Below, piece by piece: positions 7,932 to 21,400 of a stretch of 41,348 nt of DNA. The notes below the pieces were generated by a model, which was not told the DNA's origin, searched no databases, and worked only from the letters and a program-made list of their open reading frames with translations. The position numbers and the translations under genes were made by a program. Position 1 is the stretch's first letter; the number at the start of each line of letters is the position of its first letter. Source of the DNA: Prolixibacteraceae bacterium (lineage in GTDB: Bacteria > Bacteroidota > Bacteroidia > Bacteroidales > Prolixibacteraceae); the NCBI GenBank assembly GCA_027858715.1, contig JAQICD010000226.1, positions 1 to 41,348 on the forward strand, read 5' to 3'.

Positions 7932-10900
7932 TTACTTGGTTACTTTCACTTCGCGGCCTGCTATTTTGGCCGAAAACGAACGCATATACATTGCGCCACA
8001 GCTAACAGGCGGCAATATGTATGTGCCGCTGTATGTAGCATTTAGGCGAACCTTGAACTTTTTGGTTTCGTATGCGCCCAGCGAGAAATACGTGTAAACA
8101 CGGTCATCGCGGATATCGCGGTAGTCGTATGTGCTTTCCGAATCGTCGCTGTTGCCGAACAGCCTTGCATTGATAATTTCCCATCCGGCAGGGAACATTT
8201 GTTCCAGCGCAACATTTTCGACACGAATGCCCCGTTTGTTGTAAACGGTAACCTTAGCTTCAAAATCGGTGCCCTGAGTTATTTTCAACGGGTCAATTTC
8301 TGAACCATTTGGCATACTATAACTAACATTGAGCTGCAACCCATCCGATTTACTTTCTTTGTCAACGCCAGGTTTCACACCCTCTATGGTACGAATGACA
8401 AAAAGCGAATTGTTGCCTTTATTTTCTATAGTATAGTCGCACTGGCCTTCAGCGTTAATTGGCAAATCAACTTTTTCGGTATATTGATTGCTCACCAGCT
8501 CTTTGGTGTTTCCATTTGCGGTAAGCTCGTAGTTTATCTCTTTACCTGCATTTGTTGCTTTTGCAAAATTAGCCAAAGCCACCAGACTGAACGCCGTAGT
8601 TTGAGTGCTATACCATGCTTGCGACGACAACTCGTTCGATATTTCGAGCGCTAATGTTGCTGCATGCTCGGTTTCGCCAAGTGCCAGTAAGGTTTGCAAT
8701 ATCACACTTTGGTCGCGCAGGTACGAGCCATAACTGTACCGGTGTGGTTCGTCGGGCTTCATATTTCGAAAATCGATATGTTGATACGCTGCTTCTTTCA
8801 TACCGGCTAAAGCATACGCGCCTGCCAGCATCCAACGGGTCTGGTTATCGTTTAGTGTTACAGCCCGCATCCTGTTCATCGACGATAGTTGTGCTTCGCC
8901 TCCTAAAGCCAGCAAGTAAAGCCGGTAGGCCTGGGCGTAAAGCATATACCCGTTTTGATTAGCAGGATTGAAACCGGCTGCTTCGTTACGAATGTAATTC
9001 AACACTTCATTTTTCAGGTTGCCCGGCACAAGATATCCGGCATTTTCAGCTTCAATAAGGAAATGCCCGACATAGGTTGATGCCCAGTTTCCCGAACGCG
9101 TACCCCCCGGCCAGTAGGCAAAGCCACCATCTGACGTTTGATAGCGCCTGTACTTGCCAATGCACGCTTCAATATTAGTGTGAATCTTTTTCTGTTCTGC
9201 TTCATCCAATGATAAAAGCTTAGGCAGGTACAACTGCGGAAATGCAGCCGAGGTAATCTGCTCAATACAGCCGTGTGGATAGCGGATGAGATACTTCAAA
9301 CGGAAACCAAGATTAAGCGGCGGCATTCCCGATAGCTCGAGTTGAGCGTGATTTGTGCCGTCCATGCCAAAATCACTGAGGGTTTCGTTGAAACTTTCGC
9401 CCGGCTTCAGCATTTTAAATTCATACTTAATAGTTGGCGGGTTGGGTTGTCTTATATCGAGTTCGATCTCGTGAAAGCTGCTCTCGCGCCCCGATTCAAC
9501 AACTACTTTAAGTTTGGCCATTCCTGTTTTCAGCGCCGACTGCACCTTAAATGTGATGTCCTTTTCTCCTGTTTCTTTAAAAATGACAGTCGTATCGGCA
9601 TTGCCTATTATTTTCAGGTAATCGTTACTTTCGATGTTCACGTTCACGGTACGGATATTGTCTTTCATGGCAAAAATGCTTACCGGAAGGTCAACCGTTT
9701 CGCCGGGCGACAATACCCGCGGAAGGGTTGCAAGCACCATTAGTGGTTCGCGCACAGGCGTGGTTTCTTCGGTATGTCCGTAACTACCGTTTCCGGCAGC
9801 AATAACCATTGTACGCACCGAGCCAACATATTGCGGCAATGTAATTTTGTGTTCATCGGTACGCCGTGCTTTCAAATGGAATGGCCCGAGCACTTTTACC
9901 ACAGGTTTAAAGCGTTCCGATTTCTTTTTTGAATCGTCGGAAATAGCATCACTACCACCTATGGCAAACATGCTTTCGAGACGGCTGCCAAAAGCACCCA
10001 TCACGTAGTTGTACATATCGTAGGTTCTCATATTGAGGGCTTCGCGGGCATAAAAAACCGGCCATGGTTGGGGTGTAGAAAAATTGGTGAGGTCGAGCAA
10101 TCCTTCGTCAACAATGGCAATGGTATAGTCCATGGCATTCTTGTTTTTTTCGCTCACTTTAATGGTGAACTCACGCAGCGGACGCAATTCTTCAGGCATT
10201 TTAATTTCAGGTTCGATATGCGTGTCGGGGTCTTCAACCATTATGGGTACCACGCCGAAAAGTCGTATGGGCAGGTCGTTGGCGGTTTGGCCGTGAGGCT
10301 GAACCAACATAATGCTAACATATATGTTGGGCGTCATTTCAGGCGTTGCTTTAAATTTGTAATGGGTAAATTCCGACAGGTTTTCAACCCACTCCTGCGC
10401 CAGCAATCCCTTACCCGACTCAATGCTTACCAGTGCCCTTGCTTCATCATTAGCCGGGAAGCTTACAGTTACCTCGTCGCCAACATTGTAGCGATCCTGT
10501 TCAGTAACCAGTGCCAGCATTTGTGCACCGCCTTTGTGCGGACTCCGTCCCCACGGATAGCCAAAGTAAATGACCTGCCCGGCTGTATGTCCGTCGGGTG
10601 ATGTAACCAGCAGCAGGTGTCGTCCCCAGCGCTCGGCATCATCACCAATGCTGAACGAAGATTCGCCATCGCTGCTGTTCAGTGTGGTTTCGAAAACCGG
10701 CTTGTGATAAGTTCGCCCGGCATACGAAGCCAGATTTTCGTGGTTACCGCTGTACCACCAGCGATATTCGAGCTCGTAAAGTTTCACTTCAATGTTTTTA
10801 ACTGAAACAGGATTGCCCACACCGTCAACTGTAGCAACCTTAATTTCATGTGCCTTGTCGTTATCAAGTTTGTTCCAATTATGGTACGACCAGTCGATGT

Positions 10901-13430
10901 TAAGTCCCACGTAATTTGAATAAGGTGAGAACGGTTTGGTGAAAAAGTTAATGCTGAAATCGCCGCCTTTTTCGAACACTTTTGTAACGAAAGAAGCTCG
11001 TAGAAAGCCACTTACCTCGCGGTTGGGCTCAAATTCAAAAGATAAATCGGCTTTTCCCTTATCATCCAGTTTGTCGTCGAACAAAGTAATCTCCTGTCCG
11101 TAATATTTATCGTAAGGTGTAGAAAAATCATACGCTGTGTAGTTATCAAATTTTGGTGTATAGCTGTTGAACGACACATCAACCTTCGCTTTAAGCCCTT
11201 TTGCCGATGCACCATGCAGCCATTTCGATTCAAGTGTCCCGGATGTTTTCTTTTGTGCCGAAAGCAGTTCATCGTCGAATTTAATTTCAACCTTAAGTCG
11301 GTTGGGTTTAACGGTTTCAACCCTGATGGTTTTCGAAAACTTAACGGTTCCGGCTCTCACTACGGCTTGCCAGTTCCCGGTTGGTGCTTCACTACCTGTC
11401 TTGAAGAAAAACGGATAAATGGTGCGTTCGTCGCACGCCTGGGTCATTTTCTGCACAAACTGACCTTTGGGATTATATAGTTCAAAAATTAGCGGATGCC
11501 CCTGGGGTAGTTTTTGCAGCTTATCTTCAAGAATAAAAGAGACGAAGACTGAGTCGCCGGGTCGCCACACGCCGCGTTCACCATAAATAAATCCTTTTAC
11601 ACCCTCTTTCACATTTTGGCCTTCTACATCGAAATTGCTGGTTGAAAGCAGGGTGTTATTATCAATTTTAAGGTAACCAATCATTTTGTCTTTTCTTACA
11701 ATCAACAAGAAGGGTTTACGTTCGGGACTCAGCTTAAGCATACCTTCCTTATCCGTGTTTCCTGTTGTTATCAACTGATTTTGATAGTCGTAGAGTTCAA
11801 TTTCGGCCTTATTTACCGGTTGGGCAGTAAGCAGGCTGGTAATAGCCATGTAGGTATTGTTGCTTTCGTCGAGTTTGGCAATAATACCAAAGTCGGAACC
11901 CAAAATATTGCGGCTCAAAAACTTATCGGGCGAGAAGTATGCCTGTTCGCAGGCTTCGTCGCGCAACTGCCAGTTGCTGTAATTATTGTAATATACTGAT
12001 CTGTAATTTTTCGAGGGGTATAATTCTTCTTGGTCAATGGGCACATACTCATCGGTTTCTGTTTGGCTGTTGTTGCAATTGTAAAGCGAATAAGCCTTAC
12101 GAAAACCAATTTCTACATTATAAATTGCACCGGGTTCAATATCGACAAACTTCGAAAGGTTGATATTATAACCATTCCAAGATTGAAGGTCGCTCGCGCC
12201 TTTGTCGGTAAGATCGATTTTCGAGCGGTGGATAATACGGCCTACGCGGCTCAGACGATAATCGTTGTTGTAGTTGTTTTCTTGCAAAAACGAGTGAATG
12301 TTGTTGGTAAATATTTTGGTGATGCGCAAATCAACTGCACTAAGCGCTGCCGCCTCGAACGGGAAATACAGTTCGTCCGATTTGGGCACGATTACACCGT
12401 TGCCAAGGAGTTTAACAGCAGGTTTAAGCCCACCAAAATTAAGCGAATATTCAACCTCTTTATCCAGCTTATAACCGTTTATGCTTTCAATTGCACCATT
12501 AAGTTTCAGTGTATGAATTCCCGATATTCGTTTCGGCGGGTATATTTTCAGGGTATTGTTATCGGTTTTGAACCTGGCGACTGGCTGTCCGTCGAGCAAA
12601 ACAAGACCCCGCAGGTCGGTTTGCGCGTTCACCGGATCCGAAAAGTTCACTTCAACATACTGGTCGGGTTGCTGTATAACCCGCGCCGACGAAACATTAA
12701 AATCGAGTAACGATGGTACAGTGATAGTTGCCTCATTGCTTTCATCTTTCACGCCAACACTACTGCCATCCCATTGCAGACGAACTGCTGAGGTTTCTTT
12801 CAGGCGCTCAATGTTTTGCACTTCAAACTTATGCGAAAACACTTTAGGGTTGTGTTCCCACTCAATTTTCAAGAGGTTATCGTTTTGAGTGGCAACGAGC
12901 AGGTTTTCAACTTCATCGGAAGTAAAGATATCGGAAGTTTTAATTTCGCCTCCAAGCGAATACATGCCCGAATTTTGCGGCGATAATTCTAAACCAGTGT
13001 GCGATACAGCAAATTGCTTTTGCGGCGTTCGAAATTTAAAATTAAGGGTTGTAAGTTCATCAGGCACCTCTACTACCTCCGACAGTTTCAATGAGGCAGT
13101 ATATTCAGTATCCCAGGGCAACATTTTGGTTGCTGAAAATTCAATGGCATCGGTACTCACCCAAATGGCCTTTCCTTCGATTGACGGATCGAAACGAAGC
13201 ACCGAAGCGGATACATTTTTACCGCGTTGGGCTTCATCAACCATATCGCGTGTAAATTTTATGACGATGCTTTCATAACGCTTTACTTCGCCCGATGTAA
13301 ATCCACTCACATATTCGTGAAAAAGGTCGGGTGAAGTGGTTTCAACTTTTTGTTTTTTTTCTGAAGAACAAGCTGCTACAAATAGCGTCAAAAATAAAAT
13401 TAATAATCGTAAGGTGGCTGAAGGGTTCAT
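7932..13430 (-). CDS. Bacterial alpha-2-macroglobulin lipoprotein (YfhM-like), thioester type
   Basis: The protein has 1832 residues. A lipoprotein signal ends FVAAC with Cys21, so it is anchored in the periplasm or outer membrane. Large N-terminal MG-type domains are followed by the MG2 region (GFIYGERGVWRPGDSVFVSF), the bait region, the A2M_N_2/A2M core (VVKVLGPFHLKAR, LPQYVGSVRTMVIAAG, VREPLMVLATLPRVLSPGE), and a helical thioester domain starting PHGCIEQITSAAFPQLYL. The thioester Cys1388 and Gln1391 are intact. A C-terminal receptor-like domain closes with LPPVSCGAMY. The family traps attacking proteases covalently and is thought to protect the envelope. In many bacteria the gene sits beside pbpC (penicillin-binding protein 1C); no pbpC is seen here. 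It may be co-transcribed with ispD, which lies 55 bp upstream. Confidence 0.93.
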   Translation of the reverse strand: MNPSATLRLLILFLTLFVAACSSEKKQKVETTSPDLFHEYVSGFTSGEVKRYESIVIKFTRDMVDEAQRGKNVSASVLRFDPSIEGKAIWVSTDAIEFSATKMLPWDTEYTASLKLSEVVEVPDELTTLNFKFRTPQKQFAVSHTGLELSPQNSGMYSLGGEIKTSDIFTSDEVENLLVATQNDNLLKIEWEHNPKVFSHKFEVQNIERLKETSAVRLQWDGSSVGVKDESNEATITVPSLLDFNVSSARVIQQPDQYVEVNFSDPVNAQTDLRGLVLLDGQPVARFKTDNNTLKIYPPKRISGIHTLKLNGAIESINGYKLDKEVEYSLNFGGLKPAVKLLGNGVIVPKSDELYFPFEAAALSAVDLRITKIFTNNIHSFLQENNYNNDYRLSRVGRIIHRSKIDLTDKGASDLQSWNGYNINLSKFVDIEPGAIYNVEIGFRKAYSLYNCNNSQTETDEYVPIDQEELYPSKNYRSVYYNNYSNWQLRDEACEQAYFSPDKFLSRNILGSDFGIIAKLDESNNTYMAITSLLTAQPVNKAEIELYDYQNQLITTGNTDKEGMLKLSPERKPFLLIVRKDKMIGYLKIDNNTLLSTSNFDVEGQNVKEGVKGFIYGERGVWRPGDSVFVSFILEDKLQKLPQGHPLIFELYNPKGQFVQKMTQACDERTIYPFFFKTGSEAPTGNWQAVVRAGTVKFSKTIRVETVKPNRLKVEIKFDDELLSAQKKTSGTLESKWLHGASAKGLKAKVDVSFNSYTPKFDNYTAYDFSTPYDKYYGQEITLFDDKLDDKGKADLSFEFEPNREVSGFLRASFVTKVFEKGGDFSINFFTKPFSPYSNYVGLNIDWSYHNWNKLDNDKAHEIKVATVDGVGNPVSVKNIEVKLYELEYRWWYSGNHENLASYAGRTYHKPVFETTLNSSDGESSFSIGDDAERWGRHLLLVTSPDGHTAGQVIYFGYPWGRSPHKGGAQMLALVTEQDRYNVGDEVTVSFPANDEARALVSIESGKGLLAQEWVENLSEFTHYKFKATPEMTPNIYVSIMLVQPHGQTANDLPIRLFGVVPIMVEDPDTHIEPEIKMPEELRPLREFTIKVSEKNKNAMDYTIAIVDEGLLDLTNFSTPQPWPVFYAREALNMRTYDMYNYVMGAFGSRLESMFAIGGSDAISDDSKKKSERFKPVVKVLGPFHLKARRTDEHKITLPQYVGSVRTMVIAAGNGSYGHTEETTPVREPLMVLATLPRVLSPGETVDLPVSIFAMKDNIRTVNVNIESNDYLKIIGNADTTVIFKETGEKDITFKVQSALKTGMAKLKVVVESGRESSFHEIELDIRQPNPPTIKYEFKMLKPGESFNETLSDFGMDGTNHAQLELSGMPPLNLGFRLKYLIRYPHGCIEQITSAAFPQLYLPKLLSLDEAEQKKIHTNIEACIGKYRRYQTSDGGFAYWPGGTRSGNWASTYVGHFLIEAENAGYLVPGNLKNEVLNYIRNEAAGFNPANQNGYMLYAQAYRLYLLALGGEAQLSSMNRMRAVTLNDNQTRWMLAGAYALAGMKEAAYQHIDFRNMKPDEPHRYSYGSYLRDQSVILQTLLALGETEHAATLALEISNELSSQAWYSTQTTAFSLVALANFAKATNAGKEINYELTANGNTKELVSNQYTEKVDLPINAEGQCDYTIENKGNNSLFVIRTIEGVKPGVDKESKSDGLQLNVSYSMPNGSEIDPLKITQGTDFEAKVTVYNKRGIRVENVALEQMFPAGWEIINARLFGNSDDSESTYDYRDIRDDRVYTYFSLGAYETKKFKVRLNATYSGTYILPPVSCGAMYMRSFSAKIAGREVKVTK

Positions 13431-13485
13431 GCTGTATAATTTTAAGGGTTTTTAATCACAACATTTCGTTGATCATCATAAAATT

Positions 13486-14157
13486 CTAACTGTCTGTTTT
13501 AATCAATGCTTGTGCGATAATTAAATCGGTAGGATGCGTAATTTTAATATTTTCGCGGTTGCCTTCTACCAGGTTAATGGTTTTGCCGCTTCGTTCGAGC
13601 ACTGAAGTGTCGTCGGTAAACAGCGGGTCGTACCCCTGTGCATAAGCCGCTTTTATTTCTTCGGCAAAAAATGTTTGCGGAGTTTGAATGTTCACATATT
13701 TTTCACGGTCAACAATGCGATTTGTGCCTCGTTCCACCTTCCGTAGCGACTCAACCACAGGAAGTACCGGCACTGCATTTCCTTTTTCGAGGGTCGTTTC
13801 GAGGCATCGACTGATGGTTTCGGAACTCACCAATGGTCGAACGCCGTCGTGAATAAACACAACGCCGTTTCCGTTAATGGCTTCAAGTCCGTTCATTACA
13901 CTTTGAAAACGGTTTTCACCTCCATGAATAATTTGATGATTGACTTCAAAATGATACTTTTGGCAAAGAGTTTTCCATGTTTCAACCTGTTTCTCGGGAA
14001 GAACCAATAGCATTTCAATTTCGGGGTTGAATAGATAAAAACGATTTATGGTAAGCATCAGTACCGGTAGCTTATCAAGCAGAAGAAACTGTTTAGGTAA
14101 GTCTGACTTCATCCGGTTGCCACTGCCACCTGCAACAATTAAGGCGAATTGCATCAT
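13486..14157 (-). CDS. ispD: 2-C-methyl-D-erythritol 4-phosphate cytidylyltransferase
   Basis: IspD transfers CMP from CTP to MEP to give CDP-ME in the non-mevalonate isoprenoid pathway (cytosolic). The 223-residue length is normal. The nucleotide-binding loop is GGSGNRMKSDLPKQF (residues 10-24). GGENRFQSV, HDGVRPLV (103-110), QTPQTF, FTDDTSVLE and the closing EGNRENIKITHPTD are all family signatures. The start could be either Met1 or Met2. On the minus strand, CATCTTTG at 14183-14176 is one base away from TAnnTTTG and lies 19 nt before the start, a possible promoter. The gene precedes the macroglobulin gene in the same orientation. Confidence 0.95.
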   Translation of the reverse strand: MMQFALIVAGGSGNRMKSDLPKQFLLLDKLPVLMLTINRFYLFNPEIEMLLVLPEKQVETWKTLCQKYHFEVNHQIIHGGENRFQSVMNGLEAINGNGVVFIHDGVRPLVSSETISRCLETTLEKGNAVPVLPVVESLRKVERGTNRIVDREKYVNIQTPQTFFAEEIKAAYAQGYDPLFTDDTSVLERSGKTINLVEGNRENIKITHPTDLIIAQALIKTDS

Positions 14158-14175
14158 TGATATTTAATTTTATAA

Positions 14176-14183
14176 CAAAGATG
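14176..14183 (-). promoter_or_regulatory. Possible -7 element for ispD
   Basis: CATCTTTG on the minus strand differs from the Bacteroidota -7 consensus TAnnTTTG in one base and lies at a suitable distance from the start codon. The 139-bp region also has to hold the promoter of the divergent CotH gene. Confidence 0.35.
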
Positions 14184-14296
14184 CTAAATAAAGAAGAGTT
14201 TTGCGATTATTTACTAGTATTTTGTCGAATTCTGACATGCAGTGAAAATTTTTCTGCATTCATTTGCAATATTGTAACTGAACTGAACCATTTACC

Positions 14297-17020
14297 ATGA
14301 GTACAAACCATAACATCGTGCATATAAATAACAGAAATACGTCAAATATTTATTTGCCTTTTTATTCTTCTGAAAAAAAAATCAAAAAAAGAATACTTTC
14401 ATACACGTCTATTATCGCGCTTTTTATAATATCGTTTTCCCTTCTTCCTGCAACAGTTTTTTCACAAGCTTCATCAGAATACTGGTACACTGTAGTAAAA
14501 CCACCCCATAATGCTAAATATTTTTTAGGCAACAGCGCCCCCGGTACAGGTTGGAATACAAATGAGTTTAACGACCAATTGTGGATAAGCAGCACAGCAT
14601 CGGTAGGCTATGCCGACAATGATGATCTAACAACTATTCCATCAACTCTATCGGTTTTTGTGCGTACAACATTCAATATAAGCAGCATCGACGAAATAAC
14701 CCGCGCCGTATTTCACATGGATTACGACGATGCCTTTGTAGCTTACATTAATGGTGTTGAAATTGCTCGTTCAAATATTAGTACAGTTGGTGTTGAACCA
14801 TCTTATAATACCCCAGCTTATTCGAACCACGAGGCACAAATGTACCAGGGTGGCATGCCCGATGAATTCAGTATATCAAAAATAAAACTCGACAACTGTT
14901 TAATTTCTGGGAATAATACTTTGGCCATACAGGTACATAATGTTGAACAAAATTCTTCCGATTTGTCGTGCATACCATTCTTTTCGATATGTTTGAACAA
15001 GGCGTCAACTGCCTACAGTAGCATTCCCGACTGGTTTAATCCACCCATTGGCGAGTTTTACTCTTCAAATTTACCCATCGTCATTATCGAAACCGAAGGT
15101 GACCGTGCTGTGGGCGACCAACACATAAATGCAATGATGAAAATTGCATACAACGATAAGGGAAAGCGAAATTATATTGAAGGTCCCTTCCACGAATCGT
15201 CGGGGCCAATTAGGATAAACCTGAGGGGTAACAGCACAAGAGGATTTCCTAAAAAACCATATCGTGTTGAAACTGTGGACGAAACAGGCAAAAATCGAAA
15301 TGTTGAGATACTTGGCTTACCTAAAGAAAACGACTGGGTACTTAAAGCCTGCTATCTCGATAAAACGCTTATGCGGCACGCCATTGCCAGCCAAATGTCG
15401 CAGAACCTTGGACGCTATGCAAGCCGCTATGCTTTTTGCGAAGTAATTTTAAACGGAAGTTACGACGGCGTTTACCTTTTGATGGAAAAAATTAAACGCG
15501 ATAACGACAGGCTCGATTTAGAAGAGCTTTACCCATGGACTACTGATCCCGATTCGATTACAGGCGGGTATATTTACGAAGTATCGCAAATAGGCCTCGA
15601 TTTTGGCGAACGCAGACGATTTGTTTATCCAAAAGCCGAAGACATAAATGCTGCACAAACCATCTACATACGAAATTACGACGATAAATTCAGGATGGTA
15701 ATGCGACAACATAATTATGCCGACCCCAAAACAGGCTACCCCATGTGGATTGATGTTAAATCGTTTATCGATGAAATACTTGTGCAGGAAGCCTGCAAAA
15801 ACTCCGATGCTTACGGGTGGAGCAGCTACTTTCACAAAGATCGCGGAAAAAAATTATCGGCAGGACCAGTTTGGGACTTCGATCAGGCACTTTCAAATTC
15901 AACATTCAACGATGGAAACAAAATTGATGAATGGAACATCAACAAAGTTTGGGAAAGCGTTCCTACATTCTGGCGCAGGATGTTCAACGAGCCTACTTTT
16001 AAATATTTACTGAAAAAACGCTGGTTAGAAGTACGCGAAAATGCATTGCATACCGATTCTATAGTGGCATACATCGACTCAACAGCTTTATATATTGATG
16101 AAGCTCAGCGCCGGAATTTCAACCGGTGGCCGGTTTTAGGCAACGAACTTTGGCGCAGCCCTACGGGTTGGTGGCAACGCGACACCTACAAAAAAGAGGT
16201 TGACTATATGAAGGATTGGCTTTACAACCGCCTTGAATGGATGGATGGCCAGCTACAAAATGTGCCCGACCAAATTATTGATATTCCAAACCTGGTTATA
16301 ACAGAAATAATGTATGACCCAATTATGGGCTCCGATGAAGAATTTATCGAGATTTATAATGCCGAAGACGAAGACATTGACCTTACGGGCATTTCTTTTT
16401 CCGATGGCATCGATTATTCATTCCCAATGGACGAAACAATCGGGGCTGGCGAATATTTGGTTATTGCAGCCAGTGCCACTATGTTCAGAATACGGCACGG
16501 ATTTAATCCTTTTGGCGAATACGAAATCAAATTAGACAACAGTGGCGAAAGAGTAGCCTTGCAAAACAGCTTTGGGTGTATCATCGATGAAGTTACTTAC
16601 GATAACAAAACACCATGGCCCGTTATCGGCGAAGCAAAATATGGTTCAATAGAACTTATTGATGTTAACCTTGACAACAACCTGCCCGAAAACTGGAAAC
16701 TCTCGCTGAATGCAAATGGTACTCCAATGGCAGAACCCGAAGAAACATGGTCGGATAGTTACCGTAAAAACAGTATTTCAGTTTATCCAAATCCCGCCTC
16801 TAACTTTGTAAATATTCAATTTGCACAAGTAAATAATGCCCGATTAAAGATTACCCTGCACGACTTGTCGGGCTCGCAGAAAGCAAGATTCGGAAAACAT
16901 AATTTCAGTGGTTTCAACACAACTATTGATATAAGAAACCTGCAAAACGGGTACTATATACTGAAAATTTCGATTGACGGAAATGCAACCTTTACCAGCA
17001 AACTGATAATTGCTAAATAG
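14297..17020 (+). CDS. Secreted CotH-like kinase with lamin-tail domain and T9SS tail
   Basis: The protein has 907 residues. After an unusually long charged N-region (about 32 residues) comes a hydrophobic signal segment ending TVFSQ near residue 57. Residues about 60-240 form a jelly-roll-like module (VFRTTFNI-like strands, YINGVEIARSN). Residues about 290-640 are a CotH domain (PF08757): IRINLRGNSTRGFPKKPYRVE, LPKENDWVLKACYLDKTLMRH, SYDGVYLLMEKIKRD and the metal/ATP-site motif VWDFDQAL. Residues about 675-800 are a lamin-tail domain (LVITEIMYDP, DEEFIEIYN). The C-terminus is a T9SS sorting domain (SVYPNPASNFVNI, ending KLIIAK). CotH proteins are atypical protein kinases known from spore coats; the target here is unknown. 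Its stop codon abuts the stop of the convergent GH16 gene. Confidence 0.88.
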   Translation: MSTNHNIVHINNRNTSNIYLPFYSSEKKIKKRILSYTSIIALFIISFSLLPATVFSQASSEYWYTVVKPPHNAKYFLGNSAPGTGWNTNEFNDQLWISSTASVGYADNDDLTTIPSTLSVFVRTTFNISSIDEITRAVFHMDYDDAFVAYINGVEIARSNISTVGVEPSYNTPAYSNHEAQMYQGGMPDEFSISKIKLDNCLISGNNTLAIQVHNVEQNSSDLSCIPFFSICLNKASTAYSSIPDWFNPPIGEFYSSNLPIVIIETEGDRAVGDQHINAMMKIAYNDKGKRNYIEGPFHESSGPIRINLRGNSTRGFPKKPYRVETVDETGKNRNVEILGLPKENDWVLKACYLDKTLMRHAIASQMSQNLGRYASRYAFCEVILNGSYDGVYLLMEKIKRDNDRLDLEELYPWTTDPDSITGGYIYEVSQIGLDFGERRRFVYPKAEDINAAQTIYIRNYDDKFRMVMRQHNYADPKTGYPMWIDVKSFIDEILVQEACKNSDAYGWSSYFHKDRGKKLSAGPVWDFDQALSNSTFNDGNKIDEWNINKVWESVPTFWRRMFNEPTFKYLLKKRWLEVRENALHTDSIVAYIDSTALYIDEAQRRNFNRWPVLGNELWRSPTGWWQRDTYKKEVDYMKDWLYNRLEWMDGQLQNVPDQIIDIPNLVITEIMYDPIMGSDEEFIEIYNAEDEDIDLTGISFSDGIDYSFPMDETIGAGEYLVIAASATMFRIRHGFNPFGEYEIKLDNSGERVALQNSFGCIIDEVTYDNKTPWPVIGEAKYGSIELIDVNLDNNLPENWKLSLNANGTPMAEPEETWSDSYRKNSISVYPNPASNFVNIQFAQVNNARLKITLHDLSGSQKARFGKHNFSGFNTTIDIRNLQNGYYILKISIDGNATFTSKLIIAK

Positions 17021-17929
17021 TTAGTTATTCTTATAAACCCTAACATAATCAACTTCATAAGTAAAAGGGGTTTCAGATAATAAAGGGTTTCCCCCGTTAG
17101 AGCCAATGGCAAGATTCAGCAACAGGTAAAACTTTTTGCCGGGAGCAAAAGGATTTGTTCCGTCGGGATTTATCGTTCCCGATAAATCAATGCTGTTTAG
17201 CAATTCTCCATCAAGATAAATCTCCATAATGTTTTCATCCCAGTACATGGACCAAACGTGATATTTTTCGACCCAATCTTTATCTTTTTCAAGAAACCAA
17301 GATAAAGGTTTTAGGGATGAATCCCACTTGGCAACATATCTTTGAGAAGTACCCCATGCTGCATTGGCCAGTATCGAAGGCTTCTCGTCTGAACGATAAA
17401 ATTCCATGATATCAATTTCTCCACCTTGTGGCCAGTGCCCCTCGGTTCCCAAAAGCCATATAGCCGGCCACGAGCCCTGTGTAGTATCAATACGGGCACG
17501 CACCTCGTAGTATCCGCCTGCTTCCCACTCTTGTAATCTCCGGGTTTTTATGCATGCTGAAGTATATTCGGCATAAGCTCTGTTCGAACGCCAGTCGTTG
17601 CTTGCCTCATTATAATTCGGATTACCTACCCGTTCGCGCTTTCCTTCAATGAGCAAACGCCCGTCTTTGCAAACTGCATTTTGTGGTTGATACCACTGCA
17701 GTTCGTAATTACGCACAAAGCCGTATTCAAAGCCCCAGTTTAACTCACTGGGATGCCCCGTATGATTAAACTCGTCGTTCCATACCAGCTCAAAACCATC
17801 ATACTCATTCGGAGAGTTAACATCTACTGTTCTCGAACTTGTAAAATCCAGTTTCGGAGACTGAGCAAAAAGCTGAATGCTCAAAACACTAAAAACCAAA
17901 AAGGTTATCGTCTTTATACCTTTCATCAT
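17021..17929 (-). CDS. Secreted glycoside hydrolase family 16 endo-hydrolase
   Basis: The protein has 302 residues, with a signal peptide of about 1-23 (ends LFAQ) and then one GH16 jelly-roll. The active-site strand is GGEIDIMEF: nucleophile Glu171, assisting Asp173 and acid/base Glu176, with the extra residue typical of the beta-bulge type. Supporting motifs are LVWNDEFNHTG, WGFEYGFVRNYELQWY, AGGYYEVRARID, GSWPAIWLLG and the end LLLNLAIGSNGGNP, YEVDYVRVY. It cleaves internal beta-linkages with retention. The fold resembles laminarinase-type members (beta-1,3-glucan), but GH16 also covers endo-beta-1,3-galactanases, agarases and porphyranases. The neighbouring GH2 and the galactanase-like GH43 lean towards galactan. 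No lipobox is present, so it is periplasmic or secreted. Confidence 0.92.
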   Translation of the reverse strand: MMKGIKTITFLVFSVLSIQLFAQSPKLDFTSSRTVDVNSPNEYDGFELVWNDEFNHTGHPSELNWGFEYGFVRNYELQWYQPQNAVCKDGRLLIEGKRERVGNPNYNEASNDWRSNRAYAEYTSACIKTRRLQEWEAGGYYEVRARIDTTQGSWPAIWLLGTEGHWPQGGEIDIMEFYRSDEKPSILANAAWGTSQRYVAKWDSSLKPLSWFLEKDKDWVEKYHVWSMYWDENIMEIYLDGELLNSIDLSGTINPDGTNPFAPGKKFYLLLNLAIGSNGGNPLLSETPFTYEVDYVRVYKNN

Positions 17930-21341
<3,412 letters not shown>

Positions 21342-21362
21342 TACATTTATTCAACAAATATT

Positions 21363-21400
21363 CAGGGGCGTGTTTTCAAAAACATGCCCCTGATTTGTTT
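21363..21400 (+). terminator. Terminator of the GH2 gene
   Basis: CAGGGGCGTGTTTT pairs with AAAACATGCCCCTG (14 pairs including one G:T) around a 2-nt gap, followed by ATTTGTTT. It begins 21 bp after the GH2 stop. Confidence 0.85.

Noticed and set aside
7813-8097. 94-codon plus-strand frame at the macroglobulin 3' end
   Set aside because: It mostly overlaps the macroglobulin coding strand in antisense; the minus-strand reading is more protein-like.
12030-12710. 226-codon plus-strand frame inside the macroglobulin gene
   Set aside because: It is antisense to a well-supported coding region and shows no domain.
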